From: Candidatus Melainabacteria bacterium
GTDB taxonomy: Bacteria; Actinomycetota; Actinomycetes; Mycobacteriales; Pseudonocardiaceae
NCBI GenBank assembly: GCA_903970565.1
Contig: CAJCJE010000335.1
Location: 1-5,682 of the forward strand
Length of the DNA: 5,682 bases
Direction: 5' to 3'
This document shows positions 1 through 5,161 of the stretch, piece after piece. The notes beneath the pieces were generated by a model. That model saw only the letters and a program-made list of their open reading frames with translations, was not told where the DNA came from and searched no databases. The translations under genes were made by a program, and so were the position numbers. Every line of letters begins with the position of its first letter. Positions within the stretch are counted from its first letter, which is position 1.

Positions 1-289
1 GGGAGCCCAGCAGCCCGCTGACATCACGCTGCTGGATGTTGCCGTTCAGGTGCCGGTAGACCAGGAAGAGGCTGACGGCGGCGGCCGCGACCAGTACCGC
101 GGTGACGCTGGCCGTCCAGATCAGCACCTTCCGGCGGCGCCCTCGGCGCGGCTTACCCGGGGTCGGCGGCTCGGGCGGTAGCGCGCCGGGCGGAGAGCTG
201 CCGGGGGCCGGTTTCTCCGGCTCAACGACCGGCGATCCGGCCGCCGCTACCCCAGGGCCGGAGTCGTCCGGCGGGATAGAACTCCCCAT
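1..289 (-). CDS. LCP (LytR-CpsA-Psr) family cell-wall glycopolymer transferase, N-terminal part only
   Basis: The gene runs off the left edge and only its first 96 codons are present. Seen: a proline- and glycine-rich cytoplasmic segment (about residues 1-45), a basic cluster RRGRRRK (about 48-54), and one membrane segment rich in V, A and L (about 55-77). The extracellular start follows, reading YRHLNGNIQQRDVSGLLGS. This N-x-N-I-x-x-x-D-V-x-x-L-L-G run just outside the membrane is typical of actinobacterial LCP proteins. In the family, the missing extracellular domain transfers lipid-linked glycopolymers (arabinogalactan, teichoic acid or similar) onto peptidoglycan. The ATG at 287-289 is preceded by GGAG six bases upstream, which supports this start. 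It is co-oriented with the upstream GH128 gene, but a 152-bp gap suggests its own promoter. The catalytic arginines cannot be checked because that part lies outside the window. Confidence 0.85.
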   Translation of the reverse strand, partial: MGSSIPPDDSGPGVAAAGSPVVEPEKPAPGSSPPGALPPEPPTPGKPRRGRRRKVLIWTASVTAVLVAAAAVSLFLVYRHLNGNIQQRDVSGLLGS

Positions 290-441
290 ATGTCACTCCA
301 CCCGGTTACCAAGGTCTGCGAAGATCACCATTCCCAGGCCCCGGTAAATCACTCTCTAAGAAAACGACGTCCGGGTAAGGCAGTTAGTTGCCGGGAATTA
401 CGGACTCTTTCCCACTATTTTGCCCCATGGGTAACCACTGG
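290..441. other. Intergenic spacer between the GH128 and LCP genes
   Basis: This 152-bp spacer lies upstream of the LCP gene and downstream of the GH128 stop codon. It is clearly less GC-rich than the flanking genes, for example around 341-420, as expected for a stretch holding the LCP promoter. I see no convincing -35/-10 pair and no strong hairpin with a T-run that would end GH128 transcription. A weak stem GGCA-GTTAGT-TGCC at about 379-392 is too short to call a terminator. Confidence 0.4.
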
Positions 442-1272
442 TCAGGATCGACCCGCCGCTTCGAAGGCGCGCCCGGTCTCGGTGGCCTGCCCGGACCCGC
501 TGAACAGGCCCAGGCTGCCGTCGGTGTTATTCGCGGGCAGCGCGAACCAGGCGTAACGCTGCACGAATGGCAGCCCGTCCAGCATCTTGACCGCGGCGGT
601 AACGAAGGCCGCCTGCTGGGCTCCGGCCGGGAATTGGCCGGTGCCGAAGTTGGCCAGGCCGAATTCGGTGAGCCAGATCGGTTTGTGATAGCGGTCGTAG
701 ACGGCTTGCAGGTAGCTCTGTAGTTCGCCCGTGGCGGCCGAGGAGAAGTCACCGCCGTACCAGTGCAGCGGGATGAAGTCCACCCGGTAGCCGCGTGCCG
801 CCGCGCCGGACATGAACTGGTCCAGCCAGCCGCCGGGAGTGTCGGCGCCGTAGGACACGGCGGGCGCGCCCAGGCGCATACCGGTGGCCTCCAGTTGCGG
901 CCACAGGTCCAGGGCCTGCTCGACGGTCATGTTCGTCTGGCCGGGCTGGTCCGGTTCGTTGAACGCGAGCAGCTCGGTGCCCTGCTGCTCGGCGGTGGCC
1001 AGATCGGTCGGGTCGACCTCGGCGGCGCCCCAGATCATCGGCACGAACTCGGTTCCGGCGGGTCGCGCGATCGAACCGGTGCTGGGCGACCAGTCGTAGT
1101 ACCAGCTCGCGCCCACGTTGCTGATGTCCGACCCGGCGTCGGCGACGGAGGTCGCGCTCACTCCCTTGCGGCTGCTGGACGCGGCGTCGGCCGGCTGCGC
1201 GGCCACCAGGCCGAGCACGACCGTGACCGACAGCAGCAGTATCGGCAACCGGTTGGCGACGATCCTGGACAT
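442..1272 (-). CDS. Secreted GH128-type glycoside hydrolase (probable beta-1,3-glucanase)
   Basis: The product has 276 residues. It starts with a Sec signal peptide: MSR, then a hydrophobic core (about 9-24), then AQPADA, with likely cleavage after residue 30. The mature part reads as a TIM-barrel hydrolase of the Asl1-like/GH128 type. It has WYYDW at 57-61, NEPDQ at 105-109 (E106 the likely acid/base), HWYGG at 170-174, TEFG at 202-205 (E203 the likely nucleophile) and YAWFA at 240-244. In family GH128 the two glutamates at the ends of strands 4 and 7 cleave beta-1,3-glucan. Length and motif spacing fit a complete single-domain enzyme with no carbohydrate-binding module. I chose the ATG at 1270-1272 because it gives a compact signal peptide and has GGGGG five bases upstream. 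An in-frame ATG at 1308 would add 12 residues and has a weaker ribosome site. Export and fold suggest an enzyme acting on fungal or algal wall glucan outside the cell; the exact substrate is inferred. Confidence 0.88.
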   Translation of the reverse strand: MSRIVANRLPILLLSVTVVLGLVAAQPADAASSSRKGVSATSVADAGSDISNVGASWYYDWSPSTGSIARPAGTEFVPMIWGAAEVDPTDLATAEQQGTELLAFNEPDQPGQTNMTVEQALDLWPQLEATGMRLGAPAVSYGADTPGGWLDQFMSGAAARGYRVDFIPLHWYGGDFSSAATGELQSYLQAVYDRYHKPIWLTEFGLANFGTGQFPAGAQQAAFVTAAVKMLDGLPFVQRYAWFALPANNTDGSLGLFSGSGQATETGRAFEAAGRS

Positions 1273-1339
1273 GGGCACCCCCGCGTGCGTTTTCTTACGA
1301 AAGCACATGTGCCACCAGAGGGACTTGATGGCCGTGAAC

Positions 1340-1366
1340 TATTGCTGACGTGCGCGCCGTGCAATA
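1340..1366. repeat. Inverted repeat TATTGC...GCAATA upstream of the GH128 gene
   Basis: Two perfect 6-bp arms (1340-1345 and 1361-1366) flank a 15-bp GC-rich centre. It lies about 70-95 bp upstream of the GH128 start, a normal place for an operator or activator site. Nothing identifies the binding protein, and a repeat of this size can occur by chance. Confidence 0.25.
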
Positions 1367-1381
1367 ACCGTTCGGGACAGA

Positions 1382-1396
1382 GCGTGATTCACACGC
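1382..1396. repeat. Short inverted repeat GCGTG-ATTCA-CACGC
   Basis: Perfect 5-bp arms flank a 5-bp centre, about 110-125 bp upstream of the GH128 start. It could be a regulator half-site pair. The size is within what chance allows in GC-rich DNA. Confidence 0.2.
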
Positions 1397-1572
1397 GGTC
1401 AGACAATCGACACTCGGCAAGTTTGCTTCTGGTGGGAACGACGTAAAGGCGAAGATCGATGCCACCTTCGAGTTCGACGGCATTGTCGCGCGGGGAACTG
1501 CCAGCCTGGTTAACGGTGGCAGCCACCTGGTGAGTGCGCCGAAGCTGACCTCAGGTCGTTGACTTGGTGGTC

Positions 1573-1626
1573 TGGTGCGCCCGAAAGGATTGTGCGCCCG
1601 AAGGGATTCGAACCCCAAACCTTCGG
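1573..1626 (-). pseudogene. 3' fragment of a tRNA gene (probably tRNA-Arg), candidate attachment-site scar
   Basis: Read on the minus strand, 1594-1626 gives GAAGGTTTG, then the T-arm GGGGTTCGAATCCC, then the acceptor 3' strand CGGGCGC. This is the layout of the last 30-odd bases of a tRNA, and from memory it is closest to actinobacterial tRNA-Arg(ACG). The matching 5' acceptor strand GCGCCCG and the D-arm are absent; the sequence that should hold them is the end of the MarR gene. The first T-stem pair would be T-T, which fits decay. A second copy of the last 17 bases follows and ends in an encoded CCA (1573-1575). Tactically similar fragments mark the far ends of elements integrated into tRNA genes. 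The perfect 7-bp arms CCGAAGG/CCTTCGG (1598-1604, 1620-1626), starting 16 bp after the MarR stop, could also fold in the MarR transcript, though without a T-run. A decayed tRNA with no integration history is the main alternative. Confidence 0.6.
1575..1608. repeat. 17-bp tandem duplication within the tRNA fragment
   Basis: GTGCGCCCGAAAGGATT (1575-1591) is followed directly by GTGCGCCCGAAGGGATT (1592-1608), with one mismatch (A1586 against G1603). The unit covers the 3' half of the T-stem and the acceptor strand of the tRNA fragment. Only the outer copy is joined to a CCA end. Slippage or an imprecise site-specific recombination event could produce this. Confidence 0.8.
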
Positions 1627-1641
1627 AACCGCGGCCCTGGG

Positions 1642-2097
1642 CTATTCCTCGGCTTCGGCCTGGTCCGCGTCGAGGAGACGGGTGAGGAGTTCGACGAGGT
1701 GCCCGAGGTCCTCGGCCGGGAGGGTGTTGATGGCGGGGGGTGGGCGCAACAGGATGGCGTCGGCGGTCGCGAGGGCGTTGTGTCCGGCGGCGGTGAGCGT
1801 GACCAGCTTGCGGCGCCGGTCGTCGGGGTGCGGTCGGCGTTCGACGAGGCCGTGGGCCTCCAGTTTGTCGACGACGAGGGTTGCGTAGGGGGCGTCGAGG
1901 CCGTTGGCCTCCGCGATTTGGCTCAGGGTCAACGGCCCGTCGCGGAGTTGGAACAGGACCTTCCCCCGGCCACCGCCGAGACGGAAACCGAGCGCGTCGG
2001 CAAGCTCGCCTCGGCGGTTGTGGGCTTCGACGAACCGGTGCATGAGGGCCCAGGCCCGCTGGACGGGATCGGCTGATCGTCTTGGGGTGGCTGCCAT
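1642..2097 (-). CDS. MarR-family winged-helix transcriptional regulator
   Basis: The product has 151 residues, the usual MarR length. Seen: an N-terminal dimerisation helix region (about 10-40), a helix-turn-helix with the first helix around LTLSQIAEANGL (56-67) and the recognition helix around APYATLVVDKLEAHGL (69-84), and the wing RRPHPDDRRRKLVTLTAAG (87-105). The D-D-R-R-R-K pattern in the wing is a family hallmark. A C-terminal helix (128-143) completes the dimer interface. The ATG at 2095-2097 has GGGAG about nine bases upstream. In the family these dimers repress nearby genes by binding AT-rich inverted repeats and release them when a phenolic or other small ligand, or an oxidant, binds. 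It lies 99 bp after the SDR stop in the same direction and is probably co-transcribed with the SDR. The inverted repeat at 2917-2959 is its likely target. There is no cysteine in the protein, so thiol-based oxidant sensing of the OhrR kind is unlikely and a small-molecule ligand is more probable. Confidence 0.9.
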   Translation of the reverse strand: MAATPRRSADPVQRAWALMHRFVEAHNRRGELADALGFRLGGGRGKVLFQLRDGPLTLSQIAEANGLDAPYATLVVDKLEAHGLVERRPHPDDRRRKLVTLTAAGHNALATADAILLRPPPAINTLPAEDLGHLVELLTRLLDADQAEAEE

Positions 2098-2196
2098 CGG
2101 TCGTCTCTCCCGCGTCCCTTACGCCATGCGGTCCGAGCGACCGTGTCGTGCGCCCGCTTGCTGGTTGTGCCCGGCGTGCCGGCTATGGTGCCGCGT

Positions 2197-2931
2197 TCAC
2201 CACGCTACCGTCCGGCCGAGGTAGTCGACGTAGTGCAGACCGGGGCGGCCCTGGAGGGAGTCGAGCGTCTTGACGACGTTCGGAATGCTGTCGTCGATGC
2301 CGAGCGGGGCACCCGAGCCGCCCAGGTCGGTCCGTACCCAGCCGGGAGCCATCAGGACCAGGGTCCGGTGCTCGCCGTCGTGCCGCGCCGCGTAACTGCG
2401 CATGAACGTGTTGAGCGCGGCCTTGCTGCCTCGGTACACCTCGTGGCCGCCGCGTACGTTGTTGGCCACGCTGCCCTGACCCGAGGACATCACCCCGATC
2501 GTGCCGGTGGGTTCGACAAGGTCCTGGAGCGCCTCGATGACGCGCAGCGGGCTCAGCGCGTTGGTGACCATGACTCGGTTGAACTCGTCGGTCGAGGTCT
2601 CCGCCACCGTGCCTTCCGGCTGGTTGGCGACGCCGGCGTTCACGAACAGCAGATCGAACATCCGGCCCGCCAGCCGCGTGTGCAGTGCCGTGACCTGCTC
2701 GGGCTCGGTGATGTCGACGGTGTCGATCTCGATTCCTCCGGCGTGGGTATCGGCGAGGTCGTGCAGCTGGGTCCGGCCCGAGCCGCGCACGGTGGCCGTG
2801 ATCTGCCGGCCGTCCTGGGCCCACTCCTGGGCCAGCGCGAGGCCCAGACCACGGGACGCGCCGATCAGCAGCACGCGCTTACCCGAGGCCGGCGGCAGAT
2901 CGGTACCAGATCCTAAATTAGTTATAGTCAT
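2197..2931 (-). CDS. Short-chain dehydrogenase/reductase (SDR), NAD(P)-dependent
   Basis: The product has 244 residues, a normal classical SDR length. Seen: the nucleotide-binding glycine motif GASRGLG (24-30), the acidic DIT motif (73-75), FVNAG (96-100), the structural Asn in VTNALSP (N124), the catalytic Ser in MSSGQG (S149 or S150), YRGSK giving catalytic Tyr166 and Lys170, and the cofactor-closing segment APGWVRTD (195-202). The pattern with APGWVRTDLGG near the end resembles C-factor-type cytoplasmic SDRs. The substrate cannot be read from sequence. I chose the ATG at 2929-2931 because the promoter upstream places the transcription start on that A. A TTG at 2965-2967 would add 12 residues, but it is part of the -35 box and has no ribosome site. 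The first codons are unusually AT-rich because they double as operator DNA, and codon 6 is a rare TTA. It probably forms a transcription unit with the downstream MarR gene. Confidence 0.92.
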   Translation of the reverse strand: MTITNLGSGTDLPPASGKRVLLIGASRGLGLALAQEWAQDGRQITATVRGSGRTQLHDLADTHAGGIEIDTVDITEPEQVTALHTRLAGRMFDLLFVNAGVANQPEGTVAETSTDEFNRVMVTNALSPLRVIEALQDLVEPTGTIGVMSSGQGSVANNVRGGHEVYRGSKAALNTFMRSYAARHDGEHRTLVLMAPGWVRTDLGGSGAPLGIDDSIPNVVKTLDSLQGRPGLHYVDYLGRTVAW

Positions 2932-2959
2932 ATAAACTATTATGTGTCGTATAACTAAT
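2917..2959. promoter_or_regulatory. Candidate MarR operator: perfect 10-bp inverted repeat around the SDR promoter and start codon
   Basis: ATTAGTTATA (2917-2926) and TATAACTAAT (2950-2959) are perfect reverse complements 23 bp apart. An extra AACTA half-site lies inside (2935-2939), giving three TAGTT-type half-sites at roughly 16-18-bp steps. The arms overlap the promoter spacer and the first SDR codons, so a bound protein would block RNA polymerase. The whole stretch is strikingly AT-rich against its GC-rich flanks. AT-rich inverted repeats are typical MarR targets, and a MarR gene lies in the same unit. The pairing of regulator and site is inferred. Confidence 0.65.
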
Positions 2960-2967
2960 CTCGTCAA
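2939..2967 (-). promoter_or_regulatory. Sigma-70-type promoter for a leaderless SDR transcript
   Basis: On the minus strand, TTGACG (2962-2967) is followed by exactly 17 bases and then CATAAT (2939-2944), close to the TTGACA/TATAAT consensus. Seven bases later comes the ATG at 2931, so the predicted transcription start is the A of the start codon. No Shine-Dalgarno sequence precedes that ATG. Leaderless mRNAs are common in actinobacteria, which fits. The -35 box starts only five bases after the lyase stop codon. Confidence 0.75.
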
Positions 2968-2972
2968 GTCGG

Positions 2973-4397
2973 TCAGCCATCCGAGTGATAGCGGCGCAGG
3001 GCCCGGTCGACCAGCGCGCTGGCGGCGCCGGTGTAGTTGGCCGGGGTGAGTAGGTCGGCCAGTGCCGCGCGGTCCAGCCGACCGGCCAGGTCCGGCTCGG
3101 CGTCGAGCACCTCACCGATGGTCCGACCGGTGTCGGCGGCCTCGACGGAGGCGCGGGTGATCAGCTTCTTCGCCCGCGCCTTGCCGAGGATCGGGGCCAG
3201 CGCCACGTTCAGCCGCTCGGCCACGATCGCGCCCCGGGTGATGGCCACGTTGTCCCGCATCCGGTCCGGGTGGACCTCCAGCCCCTCCGCCAGCTCCACC
3301 GCGGTGTGCGCGGCACCGCCGGCCAGGCGCAGCGCCTCGCGCAGCGGCTGCCACTCGGCGTGCCAGGCACCCGCCGGGCGCTCGTCCTCGGCCACCATGC
3401 TCTGCGTGAGCACCAGGGCGTGCGCCGGCACCTGGCGGGCCGCGGACATGATGAGCGTGGCCAGCACCGGATTGCGCTTCTGCGGCATCGCCGAGGACGC
3501 GCCCCGGCCGGGTTCGGCCGGCTCGGCCAGTTCGCCGATCTCGGTGCGGGACAGGGTCTGCACGTCCAGCGCGAACTTGCCCAGCGCGCCGGTGACGAAC
3601 GACAGCACGGCGGCCAGGTCGACGATCGGCGTGCGCACGGTGTGCCAGGGCATCGCCGGCTCGACCAGTCCGAGTTCCTCGGCGAAAGGCGCGATCAGTT
3701 CCACTCCCGCCAGCGGCAGCCCGGCCGGGGACGCGCCGTCGATGGTGGCGTACTCCCCGTACGCGGCAAGGGTTCCGGCCGCGCCACCGAGTTCGGCCGG
3801 CAGGCCGGTGGCGAGCACCGCGCGCACCCGGACCAGCGCGTCCAGGACCAGTTGCAGCCAGCTCGCGGCCTTGAGGCCGAAGGTGATCGGCACCGCGTGC
3901 TGGGCCAGCGTCCGGCCGGCCTGGAGGGTGTCGCGGTGCTCGTGCGCCAGCGCCGCCAGGGCGGCGGCGATCCGGACCAGGTCGCCCTCGATCCGGAGCA
4001 GCACCCGGCGCGCTATCAGCATAGTGGCCGAATCCAGGATGTCCTGGCTGGTGGACCCCCGGTGTACGTACTCGGCCGCGTCCGGATGGTCGGCCGCGAC
4101 CACCGCGGTGAAGGCGCGCACGAACGCGACCACCGGGTTGGCCGCGGCCCTGGACTGCCGGGCCAGTTCGACGAGGTCCAGCCGCTCGGCACGGGCGGCC
4201 TCGGTGATCATCTCGGCCACCCCTCGGGGCAGCAGCCCCAACCGGGCCTGGGCACGGGCCAGCGCGGCCTCCACGTCCAGCATGGCCTGCAACCACGCCT
4301 CGTCGCTGACCTCGGCCTGTACCGGAGTACCCGCCCAGGTCGGCGCGAGCAGCCCGGAGTCGGTGCCCACCAGGTGCGTTTCCAGGTCAGTGTTCAT
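2973..4397 (-). CDS. Fumarase/aspartase-superfamily lyase, 3-carboxymuconate cycloisomerase (PcaB)-like
   Basis: The product has 474 residues, and the all-helical superfamily motifs are present in order. These are HRGSTSQD (112-119), GRTLAQHAVPITFGLKAASW (161-180), the signature loop GASSAMPQKRNP (299-310) with the catalytic serine in the SS pair, and WHAEWQPL (345-352). The AQHAVPITFGLKAA and WHAEW stretches and the C-terminal NYTGAASALVDRAL fit the PcaB subgroup better than adenylosuccinate or argininosuccinate lyase. In the protocatechuate branch of the beta-ketoadipate pathway, PcaB converts 3-carboxy-cis,cis-muconate to the muconolactone. No other pca gene is nearby, so that role is not assured. 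Nitrosuccinate lyases of the CreD type are related enzymes and an alternative. I chose the ATG at 4395-4397 because it has GGGAG about ten bases upstream; the longer open frame to 4523 adds 42 residues unlike the family. The SDR promoter begins five bases past its stop. Confidence 0.85.
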   Translation of the reverse strand: MNTDLETHLVGTDSGLLAPTWAGTPVQAEVSDEAWLQAMLDVEAALARAQARLGLLPRGVAEMITEAARAERLDLVELARQSRAAANPVVAFVRAFTAVVAADHPDAAEYVHRGSTSQDILDSATMLIARRVLLRIEGDLVRIAAALAALAHEHRDTLQAGRTLAQHAVPITFGLKAASWLQLVLDALVRVRAVLATGLPAELGGAAGTLAAYGEYATIDGASPAGLPLAGVELIAPFAEELGLVEPAMPWHTVRTPIVDLAAVLSFVTGALGKFALDVQTLSRTEIGELAEPAEPGRGASSAMPQKRNPVLATLIMSAARQVPAHALVLTQSMVAEDERPAGAWHAEWQPLREALRLAGGAAHTAVELAEGLEVHPDRMRDNVAITRGAIVAERLNVALAPILGKARAKKLITRASVEAADTGRTIGEVLDAEPDLAGRLDRAALADLLTPANYTGAASALVDRALRRYHSDG

Positions 4398-4737
4398 CGG
4401 GTTCGTACTCCCACCAGGAACATCGATACCAACAACAGCCCGATCGAGAACGACGGTACTGAGAATGTCGGCGACCGGCTCAGCCGATCGCCGGCAGCGC
4501 GGCACGATCGAACCGGCCGGCAATCCGCACGGGCCCGTGCCACGAACCGCAACTGTGCGTATTTCATGTCATACGGCACACGGCGCGGACAGGGGCACGT
4601 CGGCGGGTAACGTGGCGTGCGTAACACCTGTCGGCATCCCCTGCCGGCAGTGCGCAGGACAGCGGCCGGGCACAGAAGCCTGGTCGACAATCCGTCGCTC
4701 CGGACCCCGGCGGCCCGCTCATCGAGGCTGACACGGG
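4398..4737. promoter_or_regulatory. Divergent control region between the lyase and whiB genes
   Basis: About 340 bp separate the two divergent starts and should hold a promoter for each gene. Visible sites are the ribosome-binding GGGAG for the lyase (about 4408-4412), a perfect 14-bp palindrome (4527-4540), a short inverted repeat CGTAT-ATACG (4558-4575) and GAGG before whiB (4724-4727). Minus-strand open frames across this region have mixed third-position composition and no ribosome site, so I do not call a gene. I found no convincing -35/-10 pair for either direction. Confidence 0.5.
4527..4540. repeat. 14-bp perfect palindrome GCACGGGCCCGTGC
   Basis: The two 7-bp halves are exact reverse complements with no spacer. 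It lies 130 bp upstream of the lyase start and about 200 bp upstream of whiB, so it could be an operator for either gene. GC-rich palindromes of this size are uncommon by chance but possible. The protein that might bind is unknown. Confidence 0.4.
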
Positions 4738-5049
4738 GTGATGAACGTGACGGACACCCGGAGACTCCCGGCTCCGGTCATGGACAACTGGGAGTGGCAG
4801 GCACGCGGTGCCTGTCGCGGAATGGACAGCGAGTTCTTCTTCGGTCCCGACGGGGAACGAGGAATTGCCCGGGTCACCCGGGAGGCTAGGGCCAAGGTGA
4901 TCTGCCGGCAGTGCCGGGTTCTGGAACAGTGCCGCCGTCATGCGCTCACGGTTCGGGAGCCACACGGTGTGTGGGGAGGTCTCTCCGCCGCCGAACGCGC
5001 CGGAGTCGTGCGCAGCCAACTCACCCGAGTGGACGGAGCCGACCGATGA
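4738..5049 (+). CDS. WhiB-family iron-sulphur transcriptional regulator, WhiB3/WhiD-like
   Basis: The product has 103 residues. Four conserved cysteines, C26, C56, C59 and C65, bind the [4Fe-4S] cluster (C-x29-C-x2-C-x5-C). The G-V-W-G-G turn is at 77-81, followed by a short C-terminal segment with few basic residues. The stretch WEWQARGACRGMDSEFFF, then PDGERG, then REPHGVWGGLS closely follows mycobacterial WhiB3 and streptomycete WhiD. Those proteins sense O2/NO and redox state, bind the principal sigma factor, and act in redox and lipid metabolism (WhiB3) or spore maturation (WhiD). The GTG at 4738 has GAGG ten bases upstream; the ATG at 4741, next to it, is equally possible. Its short N-terminus before the first conserved Trp is normal for this subfamily. 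The downstream SRPBCC gene is 112 bp away in the same direction, so co-transcription is possible but not required. Subfamily assignment is from recalled motifs. Confidence 0.93.
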   Translation: MMNVTDTRRLPAPVMDNWEWQARGACRGMDSEFFFGPDGERGIARVTREARAKVICRQCRVLEQCRRHALTVREPHGVWGGLSAAERAGVVRSQLTRVDGADR

Positions 5050-5161
5050 GCTGGGGTTGCGACACCCTCCGGCGTCCCGGCTGAGCCGGCCCAACTGGAC
5101 ACCTACCCCGGGTGCGGGTATCCACGAATACGTGGAAGATCGCAGAGGGAAGGACAGCTCA
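5050..5161. promoter_or_regulatory. Short gap before the SRPBCC gene with a hairpin and a GGGTAT box
   Basis: TCCACG-AATA-CGTGGA (5121-5136) is a perfect 6-bp stem with a 4-base loop, about 25 bp before the SRPBCC start. It overlaps GGGTAT (5116-5121), which matches the -10 element of stress sigma factors of the SigB/SigF type. A matching GTTT-like -35 is not present at the right distance, so the promoter call is weak. Overlapping arms TACCC/GGGTA (5104-5108, 5116-5120) could form a competing stem. Confidence 0.3.

Larger units (their letters stand above)
1273..1572. other. Upstream region of the GH128 gene, non-coding
   Basis: About 300 bp without a convincing gene. It should contain the minus-strand promoter of the GH128 gene, but no clear consensus promoter stands out. 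Two short inverted repeats are visible and listed separately (1340-1366 and 1382-1396). A plus-strand frame stays open from 1368 to a TGA at 1560-1562 and encodes a plausible peptide at its end (for example KIDATFEFDGIVARG). However, it has no usable start codon, so at most it is the tail of a broken gene. Confidence 0.45.

Noticed and set aside
763..1446. Plus-strand 227-codon frame opposite the GH128 gene
   Set aside because: It is the complement of a gene with signal peptide and both catalytic glutamates, and its own sequence has no domain-like pattern.
1594..1669. Complete tRNA gene on the minus strand
   Set aside because: The 5' acceptor strand, D-arm and anticodon arm are absent; that space is occupied by the MarR C-terminus and stop codon.
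2098..2196. Separate promoter for the MarR gene in the gap after the SDR
   Set aside because: The gap is GC-rich and shows no -35/-10 pair or operator-like repeat, so read-through from the SDR promoter is simpler.
4398..4523. N-terminal 42-residue extension of the lyase
   Set aside because: The family starts near the downstream ATG at 4397, which has a ribosome site; the extension has none and looks non-coding.
4605..4610. GGGTAA as a SigB-like -10 box for whiB
   Set aside because: No -35 element at a suitable distance and it lies about 130 bp before the start with nothing else to support it.
4394..4690. Minus-strand open frame whose stop overlaps the lyase ATG (ATGA), with a hydrophobic end
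   Set aside because: No ribosome site before any start, arginine- and cysteine-rich composition, mixed third-position bases and no recognisable domain. The overlap alone is not enough.
3037..4731. Very long plus-strand open frame (564 codons) opposite the lyase
   Set aside because: Serine-, alanine- and arginine-rich antisense shadow of a gene with clear catalytic motifs, a common artefact in GC-rich DNA.
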